In this document: positions 1 through 5,133 of the stretch, one piece after another
Position numbering within the stretch: the first letter of the stretch is position 1
Layout of the letters: the number at the start of each line of letters is the position of its first letter
NCBI GenBank assembly: GCA_023428515.1
Contig: JAEYXI010000704.1
Coordinates: 1-5,133, forward strand
Reading direction: 5' to 3'
Origin: Pseudomonadota bacterium
GTDB lineage: Bacteria > Pseudomonadota > Alphaproteobacteria > Rhizobiales > Rhizobiaceae
DNA length: 5,133 nt
Made by a program: the position numbers and the translations under genes
Notes under the pieces: model-generated
Told to the model about the DNA's origin: nothing
Databases searched by the model: none
The model's input: only the letters and a program-made list of their open reading frames with translations

Positions 1-465
1 ATCCTCACCGCCGATCCGCGCCTGCTGACGAGGGAGCAAGCCCGCGAGTGGGCGGCAGACTTCAATTCCTGGGAGATCGTCGATACCGCGGCGGACCTCT
101 TCACCCAGACCTCGTTCTGGCGGGAGCTGGTCGCGGAATTTGCGGCCGACGAGCGCGAATACGTGCGGCGGTCCGCCTTCGCGATGATCGCGGGCGCGAG
201 CGTACACAACAAGCAGGAGCCGGACGAGGCGTTGCTCGCCTTTCTTCCGCTGATCGAGGCTTATGCGACGGACCCGCGCAACTTCGTCAGAAAAGCCGTG
301 AACTGGGCGCTGCGCAACATCGGCAAGCGCAATCGCAACTGCCATGCGCCGACCCTTGCCGTCGCCGAAAAGCTCGCGGCGAGCGATGACAAAACTGCCC
401 GATGGATCGGGAGGGACGCCGTGCGCGAACTGACGAGCGAGAAGATTCTCGCCCGCCTGAGATAA
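1..465 (+). CDS. DNA alkylation repair protein, AlkD-like (5' end outside window)
   Basis: The last 154 residues of a HEAT-like-repeat DNA glycosylase of the AlkD/AlkC type, which removes bulky or positively charged alkylated bases such as N3- and N7-alkylpurines in the cytoplasm. The frame is open from base 1, so the start is off the left edge; family members are about 220-240 residues, so roughly a third is missing. Visible family marks are the FNSWEIVD block (residues 21-28 of the fragment), the KAVNWALR block (98-105), the following IGKRN (107-111), and RWIGRDAVREL (134-144) near the C-terminus. In Bacillus cereus AlkD, as I recall it, the key residues are Trp109, Asp113 and Trp187; here Trp24, Asp28 and Trp102 have exactly the same spacings (4 and 74), which supports an active enzyme. 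The gene ends with TAA and converges on the lrp-type gene with 15 bases between them. An internal GTG at 163 is an unlikely start because conserved sequence lies before it. Confidence 0.9.
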   Translation: MLTADPRLLTREQAREWAADFNSWEIVDTAADLFTQTSFWRELVAEFAADEREYVRRSAFAMIAGASVHNKQEPDEALLAFLPLIEAYATDPRNFVRKAVNWALRNIGKRNRNCHAPTLAVAEKLAASDDKTARWIGRDAVRELTSEKILARLR

Positions 466-480
466 CATCCGAAGACGGGA

Positions 481-966
481 TCAGTCGTCGCCGGACTTGT
501 GGTCGAGCGTCATATAGTCGAGCGGCAGTTCCGTCGTATACTTGATCTGTTCCATGGCGAAGACGGACGACACGTCGCGGATCTCGATCTTGGCGATCAG
601 CCGCTTGTAGAAGGCGTCATAGGCGGCAATATCCGGCACCACCACCCTCAGGAGGTAGTCGACGTCGCCACTCATGCGGTAGAATTCGACGACTTCGGGG
701 AAATCGACAACCACTTCCGAAAAACGCTTCAGCCACTCGATCGAATGGCTGGCGGTGCGGATCGACACGAACACGGTGACCTTGGTGTTGACCTTGACCG
801 GATCGAGCAGCGCGACGCGGCGCCGGATGACACCATCCTCTTCCATCTTCTGGATGCGCCGCCAGCAGGGCGTCGTGGAAAGGCCGACCTTCTTGGCGAG
901 GTCGGCGACAGCGAGAGTGGAATCCTCCTGCAGAATGCGCAGTATCTTTCGGTCTAGCCGGTCCAT
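481..966 (-). CDS. Lrp/AsnC-family transcriptional regulator, DecR (YbaO)-like
   Basis: A 161-residue one-domain-pair regulator of normal family length. Residues 1-50 form the AsnC-type winged helix-turn-helix, with MDRLDRKILRILQ at the start and the recognition region around TTPCWRRIQKMEEDGVI (31-47). Residues 60-145 form the RAM/Lrp ligand and oligomerisation domain, with MSGDVDYLLRV (98-108). The C-terminal stretch FAMEQIKYTTELPL (136-149) and the CWRRI motif are close to E. coli DecR, which controls cysteine detoxification; that similarity is recalled, and the ligand here is unknown because no cysteine desulfidase gene is adjacent. The ATG at 966 is preferred over the GTG at 1002: a GAAAGGG ribosome site (973-979) lies six bases before the ATG, while the extra 12 residues of the GTG form (MYKGKKISKGYG) merely translate the A-rich leader and ribosome site. 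The gene is transcribed alone, convergent with the AlkD-like gene, and may autoregulate through the dyad at 1000-1012. Confidence 0.93.
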   Translation of the reverse strand: MDRLDRKILRILQEDSTLAVADLAKKVGLSTTPCWRRIQKMEEDGVIRRRVALLDPVKVNTKVTVFVSIRTASHSIEWLKRFSEVVVDFPEVVEFYRMSGDVDYLLRVVVPDIAAYDAFYKRLIAKIEIRDVSSVFAMEQIKYTTELPLDYMTLDHKSGDD

Positions 967-972
967 TCCGTA

Positions 973-979
973 CCCTTTC
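973..979 (-). promoter_or_regulatory. Ribosome binding site deciding the lrp-type start
   Basis: GAAAGGG on the minus strand, six bases before the ATG at 966. It lies inside the longer GTG-initiated reading frame, which argues that translation begins at the ATG. Confidence 0.7.
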
Positions 980-993
980 GAAATTTTTTTTCC

Positions 994-1012
994 TTTATAC
1001 ACGTAAATCGTG
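994..1012 (-). promoter_or_regulatory. Candidate promoter -10 and operator dyad of the lrp-type gene
   Basis: On the minus strand a TATAAA hexamer (999-994) sits about 28 bases before the ATG, making it a plausible -10 box. Directly upstream and touching it is a perfect inverted repeat, CACG-ATTTA-CGTG (1012-1000), with an AT-rich centre, the general architecture of Lrp/AsnC operators. No good -35 hexamer is found at 16-18 bases; GATCAA at 17 is the nearest and is poor, so activation by a bound protein is possible. This is seen in the sequence; the operator role is inferred. Confidence 0.4.
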
Positions 1013-1032
1013 AGCGTTGATCGAATTTCGTT

Positions 1033-1677
1033 TCAACGAGCAAGCCTATCCACATCCTGTCGCAGGATCGGCAGCACTTCCTCCGAGAACCATGGGTTTT
1101 TCTTCAGCCAGCCCGTGTTGCGCCAGCTCGGATGAGGCAGTGGAAGGATGCGCAGCGCATGATTCGCGAGATAGTATTCGCGCCAGTTGCGGACGGTTTC
1201 GGTCATCCCCGTTTTGCGGCGCCCGGCAAGATGCCACGCATGCGCGTACCCTCCGACCGCCAGAACGAGCTCGATCTGCGGCATGGCTGCCATTGTTCTT
1301 GCGCGCCACAACGGCGCACACTCCCGCCTCGGCGGCAGGTCGCTGCCCTTGGCGTCGTAGCCTGGAAAACAGAAGCCCATAGGAACGATGGCGAACCTGT
1401 CCGAGTCATAGAACTCCTCCCGGCTGACGCCCATCCAGTCACGCAAACGGTCGCCCGACGCGTCGTTGAAGGGAAGGCCGCTCTCATGGACGCGAAGCCC
1501 AGGTGCCTGCCCGGCAATCAGCACCCGCGCGGCCCCCGACAGGACGGCCACCGGGCGCGGTTCGTGCGGCAACCGGTGCTCCGGTCCCCTGCCCGGTGCG
1601 TCGCGACAGATCCGGCAGGTCGCGATCCCTCGCCCGAGCGCGGCAATGGCCTGTTCCGGATCGGGTGGTCCGCTCAT
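1033..1677 (-). CDS. Uracil-DNA glycosylase superfamily protein, iron-sulfur type
   Basis: A 214-residue protein of the uracil-DNA glycosylase superfamily, close in layout to the family 4/5 enzymes that excise uracil and other deaminated bases from DNA. Motif 1 is GQAPG (residues 56-60), followed by HESGLPFNDASGDRLR (64-79), and motif 2 is HPSWRN (182-187). Four cysteines, C21 and C24 (CxxC), C103 and C120, have nearly the spacing of the [4Fe-4S] ligands in family 4, so a cluster is likely. In motif 1 the residue after the first Gly is Gln, where family 4 has Glu and family 5 a hydrophobic residue, so activity and substrate range are open. The start at 1677 is chosen because its ATG overlaps the TGA of the upstream nuclease gene (ATGA), implying translational coupling; an in-frame ATG at 1689 would add four residues. 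The open frame continues to 1956, but that part is antisense-quality translation overlapping the nuclease gene. No separate promoter is seen. Confidence 0.87.
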   Translation of the reverse strand: MSGPPDPEQAIAALGRGIATCRICRDAPGRGPEHRLPHEPRPVAVLSGAARVLIAGQAPGLRVHESGLPFNDASGDRLRDWMGVSREEFYDSDRFAIVPMGFCFPGYDAKGSDLPPRRECAPLWRARTMAAMPQIELVLAVGGYAHAWHLAGRRKTGMTETVRNWREYYLANHALRILPLPHPSWRNTGWLKKNPWFSEEVLPILRQDVDRLAR

Positions 1678-2246
1678 GCCCGGCCCCATCCCGCGATTTG
1701 CTTCACCCATTCCAGCAGAGGCTCGAGGAACCCCGCGTCGTCCATCATGTCCCGGCTGGCGCGCCAGTTCCTCGGGGTGTCGAAGGTCCCGGCCCAGATC
1801 CCTAGTCTGGCGCTGCGCGCCGACGCCTCCTCGTCTGTGTAACCGCCCGCAGCGACTGCGAAGCCCTGGCGGACCATAAGACCATTGATGTCGCGGCTCC
1901 CCGACTGGCACCTGACCAGCAGCCGCCGATAGCGATCGTGTTCCTGACCGCGACATTCCACCGCGTCACCCTGCATAAGGCGCACCAGCTGTCCCCTTGC
2001 CTGCTTTCCGCAGGCCCACGGCTCGCCATTGCCGTCCCGGCAGAGCTGGCCGAGCTCCGGCGCGTCTATGCCCTCCAATCGAAGCCGCTCCGGGCCAGAG
2101 GACAGCGTGTCGCCATCGATCACGTCGAAGGGCCCCGCCATGACCGCATCGGCGGCCGGATCGAGCTTTGCCGCAATAAGCAGGAGCATCCCGAAAAAGG
2201 CGACCAGAAACACACCATCCCGAACATACCTGAACCTGCGCGCCAC
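1674..2246 (-). CDS. Thermonuclease family (SNase-like) protein, membrane-anchored or exported
   Basis: A 190-residue staphylococcal-nuclease-fold protein, a Ca2+-dependent phosphodiesterase type acting on DNA or RNA. An N-terminal basic stretch and one hydrophobic segment (about residues 11-26) indicate a signal anchor or signal peptide, so the catalytic part probably lies in the periplasm. The active-site set of SNase is complete at matching spacing: D46 in VIDGDT (SNase D21), R56 (R35), D61 and E64 in GIDAPE (D40, E43), and R108 in DRYRR (R87). Four cysteines, C69, C79, C98 and C113, fit disulfides in an exported protein. The start is GTG at 2246, with AAGG (2257-2254) seven bases before it; no ATG is available upstream in frame. 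The gene is divergent from the histidine kinase and its stop overlaps the start of the uracil glycosylase gene. The residues after about 140 (to WVKQIAGWGRA) are a family-variable tail. Confidence 0.9.
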   Translation of the reverse strand: MARRFRYVRDGVFLVAFFGMLLLIAAKLDPAADAVMAGPFDVIDGDTLSSGPERLRLEGIDAPELGQLCRDGNGEPWACGKQARGQLVRLMQGDAVECRGQEHDRYRRLLVRCQSGSRDINGLMVRQGFAVAAGGYTDEEASARSARLGIWAGTFDTPRNWRASRDMMDDAGFLEPLLEWVKQIAGWGRA

Positions 2247-2364
2247 AATCCGGCCTTACTGAAAAACGGAAGCTTCAGGGAAATGGCAAACAGATCCTTT
2301 CCCGCAGGATTCTCTTAAGGTTTTGCACATACTCTCTCAACACCTGGGTCAACAATCATCGGCC
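2247..2364. promoter_or_regulatory. Divergent intergenic region between nuclease and kinase genes
   Basis: These 118 bases separate two divergent starts, so they should hold both promoters. For the minus strand the best match I can find is TTGACC (2352-2347) and TATGTG (2331-2326), but the 15-base spacer is short. For the plus strand I recognise no convincing pair. An 8-base palindrome GAAGCTTC (2269-2276) lies within a wider CTGAA...TTCAG repeat (2259-2263 and 2274-2278). The presence of regulatory sequence is inferred from gene orientation; the particular boxes are weak. Confidence 0.35.
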
Positions 2365-3900
2365 ATGAGTAGCGGCGTCAGTACCTCACCGGACAAGATC
2401 ATCGTCGATCGGTCGCGCAGCCATCGCAACAAGGCTGTGTCGAAAGCCGTTCGTGCGACCCGCGAACGCTTGCAGTCGAACGCGGGTGGCCATCACGTCT
2501 TCGAGCGCGACATGCTCGCGATGTACGTCCATGCCGTGCTCCAGGGCGCCTCGATCATACCCTTGTTCATCGTCCTGGTGACGGCGATCGGCGCCTACAT
2601 GAATCCGGACGCGCGGCTGTTCGCCTGGGCGCTGCTGATGCTGAGCGTGCACGCCATCAACGTGCTTCTCGCGCGCCGGGCAAGCCGCGGCGAGATCACC
2701 GCCGCCGACACGCGCAAATGGCGCGGCAGGATGCTTGCGGCCCAGGTGCTGATCGGCTGCGGATGGGCCCTCTTCGCCTTGCAGACCTGCGACGGGTGTT
2801 CAGGCGAAGGCTATTATTTCTTCAAGGGCGCCGTACTGCTTCTTGCCATCTCGGCGACGGCAATGAGCGCCTTCATGTTGCGGCTCGGCGTGCTGTTCGG
2901 CTTTATCCCGACGATCCTCGCGCTGCTTCTCACCTCGCTGTTTTCCGGGCATGTGCTGGATATCGGCATCACCGCCAGCTGCGCGGTTGCAGTGGTCTTT
3001 TTCCATTACATCGCCGACAGGCTTTACCGTTCAAACCTGACCCTGATGTCCTACCAGTCGGAAAAGGACGATCTCATCGCCGAACTCGAAGTCGCCAATT
3101 CGATGTCGCACGAGGCGCGCCGGAGGGCCGAGGAGGCCAATCTCGCGAAATCGCGATTTCTGGCGTCCATGTCGCATGAGCTGCGAACGCCGCTCAACGC
3201 CATCCTCGGCTTTTCGGAGGTGATGAATTCTGAAGTGCTCGGACCGCTGGCAAATCCGACCTACAGGGAATATGCCGGCGACATCCATCGTTCCGGGCAG
3301 CATCTCCTCAATCTCATCAACGAGATCCTCGACCTCTCTCGCATCGAGGCCGGCCGGTATGACCTGAGCGAGGACGCTCTTTCTCTCCTGGAGGTCGCCG
3401 AGGATTGTATCGGCATGGTACAGCTGCGCGCGCGGGCGAAGAACATCCAGATCCATGAACAGTTCGAGCCGCATCTGCCACAGGTCTGGGCGGACGAGAA
3501 AGCCCTCCGGCAGGTGCTGCTGAACCTGCTTTCCAACGCCGTGAAGTTCACGCCGCAAGGCGGTGAGATCACCGTCAAGGTCGGCTGGACCGCCGGCGGC
3601 GGGCAGTATGTCGCCATCAAGGACAACGGTCCCGGCATCCCCGAGGAGGAAATCCCGATCGTGCTGTCCGCCTTCGGCCAGGGATCGAGCGCCATCAAGA
3701 GCGCCGAACAGGGAACCGGGCTGGGCCTGCCAATCGTGCAGGCCATTCTTGCCAAGCACGACGGCCAGTTCATGCTGAGATCCAAACTGCGCGAAGGTAC
3801 TGAAGCGATCGCCATCCTTCCCGCAACCCGGGTGCTGCAAAGCGTGCCGGCCGTCGCCGACGCGCCGTCGGTGGAGCGCCGGCGCCGGAGCTTCGCCTGA
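2365..3900 (+). CDS. Membrane sensor histidine kinase, PleC/DivJ/PdhS-like, orphan
   Basis: A 511-residue hybrid-free sensor kinase. Residues 1-50 are a basic cytoplasmic leader; about six membrane helices follow (roughly 57-78, 85-103, 123-140, 155-172, 174-193, 198-217). A charged linker helix (229-262) leads to the HisKA domain with the phosphorylated histidine H271 in MSHELRTPLNAILGFSE. The HATPase_c domain (about 376-488) has the N box NLLSNAVKF (387-395), the G1 box DNGPGIP (420-426), the F box AFGQ (436-439) and the G2 box GTGLGLPI (450-457), so it should be catalytically competent. The HisKA/HATPase style is that of alphaproteobacterial cell-cycle and envelope kinases acting on DivK/PleD-like receivers; the true partner and signal are unknown because no response regulator is adjacent. 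A CDGC pair (C142, C145) falls in a loop predicted to be periplasmic. Start choice is uncertain: TTG at 2323 would add 14 residues, but its AAGG is only two bases away; the ATG lacks a strong ribosome site. The tail (489-511) ends in an RRRR run. Confidence 0.9.
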   Translation: MSSGVSTSPDKIIVDRSRSHRNKAVSKAVRATRERLQSNAGGHHVFERDMLAMYVHAVLQGASIIPLFIVLVTAIGAYMNPDARLFAWALLMLSVHAINVLLARRASRGEITAADTRKWRGRMLAAQVLIGCGWALFALQTCDGCSGEGYYFFKGAVLLLAISATAMSAFMLRLGVLFGFIPTILALLLTSLFSGHVLDIGITASCAVAVVFFHYIADRLYRSNLTLMSYQSEKDDLIAELEVANSMSHEARRRAEEANLAKSRFLASMSHELRTPLNAILGFSEVMNSEVLGPLANPTYREYAGDIHRSGQHLLNLINEILDLSRIEAGRYDLSEDALSLLEVAEDCIGMVQLRARAKNIQIHEQFEPHLPQVWADEKALRQVLLNLLSNAVKFTPQGGEITVKVGWTAGGGQYVAIKDNGPGIPEEEIPIVLSAFGQGSSAIKSAEQGTGLGLPIVQAILAKHDGQFMLRSKLREGTEAIAILPATRVLQSVPAVADAPSVERRRRSFA

Positions 3901-3926
3901 AGGCAAGGACACTGGTCACGCCGCCC

Positions 3927-3946
3927 GGCCGACCTGCCGGTCAGCC
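3927..3946. terminator. Possible shared hairpin between convergent kinase and dgkA genes
   Basis: GGC-c-GACC (3927-3934) and GGTC-a-GCC (3939-3946) pair around a TGCC loop, giving seven G-C-rich pairs with one internal mismatch. It covers the dgkA stop codon in the 40-base gap between two convergent genes, where a bidirectional terminator would be useful. Neither strand has a following T run, so it is not a classical intrinsic terminator and may be chance in G+C-rich DNA. Confidence 0.22.
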
Positions 3947-4333
3947 CAGCACCGCCCTGGCGACGACATAGAGCGCAAACATTCCGTTGGCGCTCAGCAG
4001 GCAGAACACGGCGAAGGACCCGAGATCCTTGGCGTGTCGGCCGACCGTAGAGATCTCCGGAGAGATGCGATCGACGAGTTCCTCGATCGCCGTGTTCAGC
4101 GCCTCGACGGCGAACAAGACGAGCGAGAGGATCAGAAAGACCAGATAGTCGAGAAACGCTGCTCCGACCGCTGCGAACACCACGAGCAGGAACATGAAGC
4201 CTACCAGCTCGTGGCGGAACGCTTCTTCGCGCCACAGGCGGGCGAGGCCCTGCAGCGAATAGCGGGTGGCGGCGATGAGGCGCCGAAGGCCGCTCGCCTT
4301 TTCGATCGTGCTGTCGAGCGGCGTCCTTTCCAC
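3941..4333 (-). CDS. dgkA: Diacylglycerol kinase, DgkA family
   Basis: A 130-residue integral inner-membrane enzyme that phosphorylates diacylglycerol with ATP to phosphatidic acid, recycling the diacylglycerol left when phospholipid head groups are used for membrane-derived or periplasmic glucans. E. coli DgkA is about the same length (~120 residues). After an amphipathic N-terminus (about 14-42, RLIAATRYSLQGLARLW) come three membrane helices (about 43-60, 63-83 and 105-126). The signature VEALNTAIEELVDRIS (76-91) and GRHAKDLGS (98-106) keeps the residues important in E. coli DgkA: E77 (E69), N80 (N72), E84 (E76), K102 (K94) and D103 (D95). The start is GTG at 4333, four bases after the cobT stop; GAGG overlapping the cobT stop is too close for a normal ribosome site and AGGA lies 11 bases away, so translation may depend on ribosomes finishing cobT. 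It is convergent with the kinase gene. In rhizobia a role in cyclic glucan-linked lipid turnover is known for the pathway; for this gene it is inference. Confidence 0.93.
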   Translation of the reverse strand: MERTPLDSTIEKASGLRRLIAATRYSLQGLARLWREEAFRHELVGFMFLLVVFAAVGAAFLDYLVFLILSLVLFAVEALNTAIEELVDRISPEISTVGRHAKDLGSFAVFCLLSANGMFALYVVARAVLG

Positions 4334-4337
4334 GGCC

Positions 4338-5133
4338 TCAGCGATCCTGTTGGCTGACGCCGGCCTGCTGGAAGGTCGCCATTCCGGAATGGCAGGCTGC
4401 GGCTGCCTTGACGATGCCGGCGGCCAGTGCCGCGCCGGTTCCCTCTCCGAGGCGCATGCCGAGAGCCAGAAGCGGTGTCTTGCCGAGCTTCTCGATCGCC
4501 TTCAGATGCCCCGGCTCGCCGGAAACGTGGCCAATGAGGCAATGATCGAGGGCCGACGGGTTGGCGGCCCTCAGGATGGCTGCCGCCGCCGTTACCACGT
4601 AACCGTCGAGCAGGACCGGGATCTTCTCCATGCGCGCAGCCAGGATCGCCCCGGCGATCGCGGCGATCTCGCGTCCACCGAGCCGGCGCAGCACCTCCAG
4701 CGGATCATCGAGATGGGCTCTATGCAGCTCGACAGCCTGCTTGACCACGGCGATCTTCCGCTCCAGCAGTTCGCCGTGCGAACCGGTGCCCGGCCCGACC
4801 CAGTCTTCTGCCTCTCCTCCGTAAAGTGCAAGATTGATGGCGGCGGCGACAGTCGTATTGCCGATCCCCATTTCGCCGATGCAGAGAAGGTCGGTGCCGC
4901 CGGCAATCGCCTCCATGCCGAACGCCATCGTCGCCGCGCAGTCGCGCTCCGAAAGCGCAGCCTCCGTGGCGATGTCGCCGGTCGGGTAATCAAGCGCCAG
5001 GTCGAAGATCTTGAGCCCCAGGTCGTGGGTGACGCAGATCTGGTTGATGGCCGCTCCGCCGGCGGCGAAGTTCTCGACCATCTGCTGTGTCACCGAGGAG
5101 GGATAAGGCGTGATCGCGTGCCTCGTGACACCG
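4338..5133 (-). CDS. cobT: Nicotinate-nucleotide:dimethylbenzimidazole phosphoribosyltransferase (5' end outside window)
   Basis: The C-terminal 264 residues of CobT, which transfers phosphoribose from nicotinate mononucleotide to 5,6-dimethylbenzimidazole, giving alpha-ribazole phosphate for the lower ligand of cobalamin. Family members are about 330-350 residues, so some 70-80 N-terminal residues lie beyond the right edge; the open frame runs through base 5133 with HAITPYPSS before the GTG at 5093, which is a family block, so that GTG is not the start. Marks in order are GGAAIN, GEMGIGNTTVAAA (the phosphate-binding region), VGPGTG, LLDGYVVTAAA, GHVSGEPGH and GMRLGEGTGA, the last holding the catalytic glutamate (E317 in Salmonella CobT). 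The name follows the enteric system; in the Pseudomonas denitrificans scheme this enzyme is CobU and 'CobT' is a cobaltochelatase subunit. It is the upstream gene of an operon with dgkA, four bases apart. Riboswitch control is common for cobalamin genes but any such element would be outside the window. Confidence 0.95.
   Translation of the reverse strand, partial: GVTRHAITPYPSSVTQQMVENFAAGGAAINQICVTHDLGLKIFDLALDYPTGDIATEAALSERDCAATMAFGMEAIAGGTDLLCIGEMGIGNTTVAAAINLALYGGEAEDWVGPGTGSHGELLERKIAVVKQAVELHRAHLDDPLEVLRRLGGREIAAIAGAILAARMEKIPVLLDGYVVTAAAAILRAANPSALDHCLIGHVSGEPGHLKAIEKLGKTPLLALGMRLGEGTGAALAAGIVKAAAACHSGMATFQQAGVSQQDR

Noticed and set aside
466..480. A terminator between the convergent AlkD-like and lrp-type genes
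   Set aside because: The 15-base gap holds no inverted repeat or T run; termination, if any, must lie inside the neighbouring genes.
499..957. A 152-residue open frame on the plus strand opposite the lrp-type gene
   Set aside because: It is antisense to a gene with clear family motifs, is rich in charged low-complexity translation, shows no recognisable domain, and is expected by chance in G+C-rich DNA.
1015..1038. CGTTGA-N12-TCAACG hairpin as a terminator of the nuclease-glycosylase operon
   Set aside because: The arms are only six pairs with a 12-base loop, and on the minus strand it is followed by an A-rich stretch, not T residues. It is mentioned instead as a possible part of the lrp control region.
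1132..1842. A 236-residue plus-strand open frame across the glycosylase and nuclease genes
   Set aside because: It is antisense to two genes with intact catalytic motifs, and its translation is Arg/Pro/Ala-rich without any domain I recognise.
1678..1956. N-terminal extension of the uracil glycosylase frame to 1956
   Set aside because: It lies wholly within the thermonuclease gene on the same strand in another frame, has no family similarity, and is dominated by Arg, Gly and Pro; the ATGA junction gives a better start.
2317..2328. TTAAGGTTTTG as a half of a CtrA binding site upstream of the kinase
   Set aside because: CtrA sites need TTAA repeated after seven bases; the second half here is CACA, so there is no match.
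3261..4235. Long minus-strand open frames (also 3031-3912) opposite the histidine kinase
   Set aside because: They run antisense to the conserved HisKA and HATPase region and through the dgkA gene in the wrong frame; the composition is Ser/Arg-rich and no motif is visible.

Overview
The window (about 60% G+C by eye) reads as ordinary chromosome of an alphaproteobacterium, most likely a member of the Rhizobiaceae close to Sinorhizobium/Ensifer. The assignment is an inference from protein style: a PleC/DivJ/PdhS-like histidine kinase with a rhizobial-type H-box region, a rhizobial-type thermonuclease with four cysteines, a cobalamin cobT gene followed by dgkA, and the codon use. I see no insertion sequence, phage gene, tRNA, rRNA or CRISPR array, and no break in composition that would suggest a recent island.

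Layout, left to right. (1) 1-465, plus strand: the 3' part of an AlkD-like DNA alkylation repair glycosylase whose start lies outside the window. (2) 481-966, minus: an Lrp/AsnC regulator resembling DecR (YbaO), convergent with the first gene, with a compact promoter and a perfect dyad just upstream. (3) 1033-1677 and 1674-2246, both minus: a uracil-DNA glycosylase superfamily protein preceded by a membrane-anchored or exported thermonuclease; the two overlap by an ATGA junction, so they form a translationally coupled pair transcribed leftward. (4) 2365-3900, plus: a six-helix membrane histidine kinase, divergent from the nuclease across about 118 bases, with no response regulator beside it. 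(5) 3941-4333 and 4338 to the right edge, both minus: diacylglycerol kinase dgkA directly downstream of cobT (cobalamin lower-ligand activation), with four bases between them.

How the genes relate. Three of the seven genes act on DNA (AlkD-like glycosylase, uracil glycosylase, thermonuclease), but they are split over two strands and only the last two form an evident transcription unit. The kinase is an orphan facing away from its left neighbour and convergent with dgkA. cobT and dgkA share an mRNA but not a pathway. No new multi-gene system is evident. The points most worth checking are the coupling of an exported nuclease to a cytoplasmic-type repair glycosylase, the dyad next to the lrp -10 box, and a CxxC pair in a predicted periplasmic loop of the kinase.
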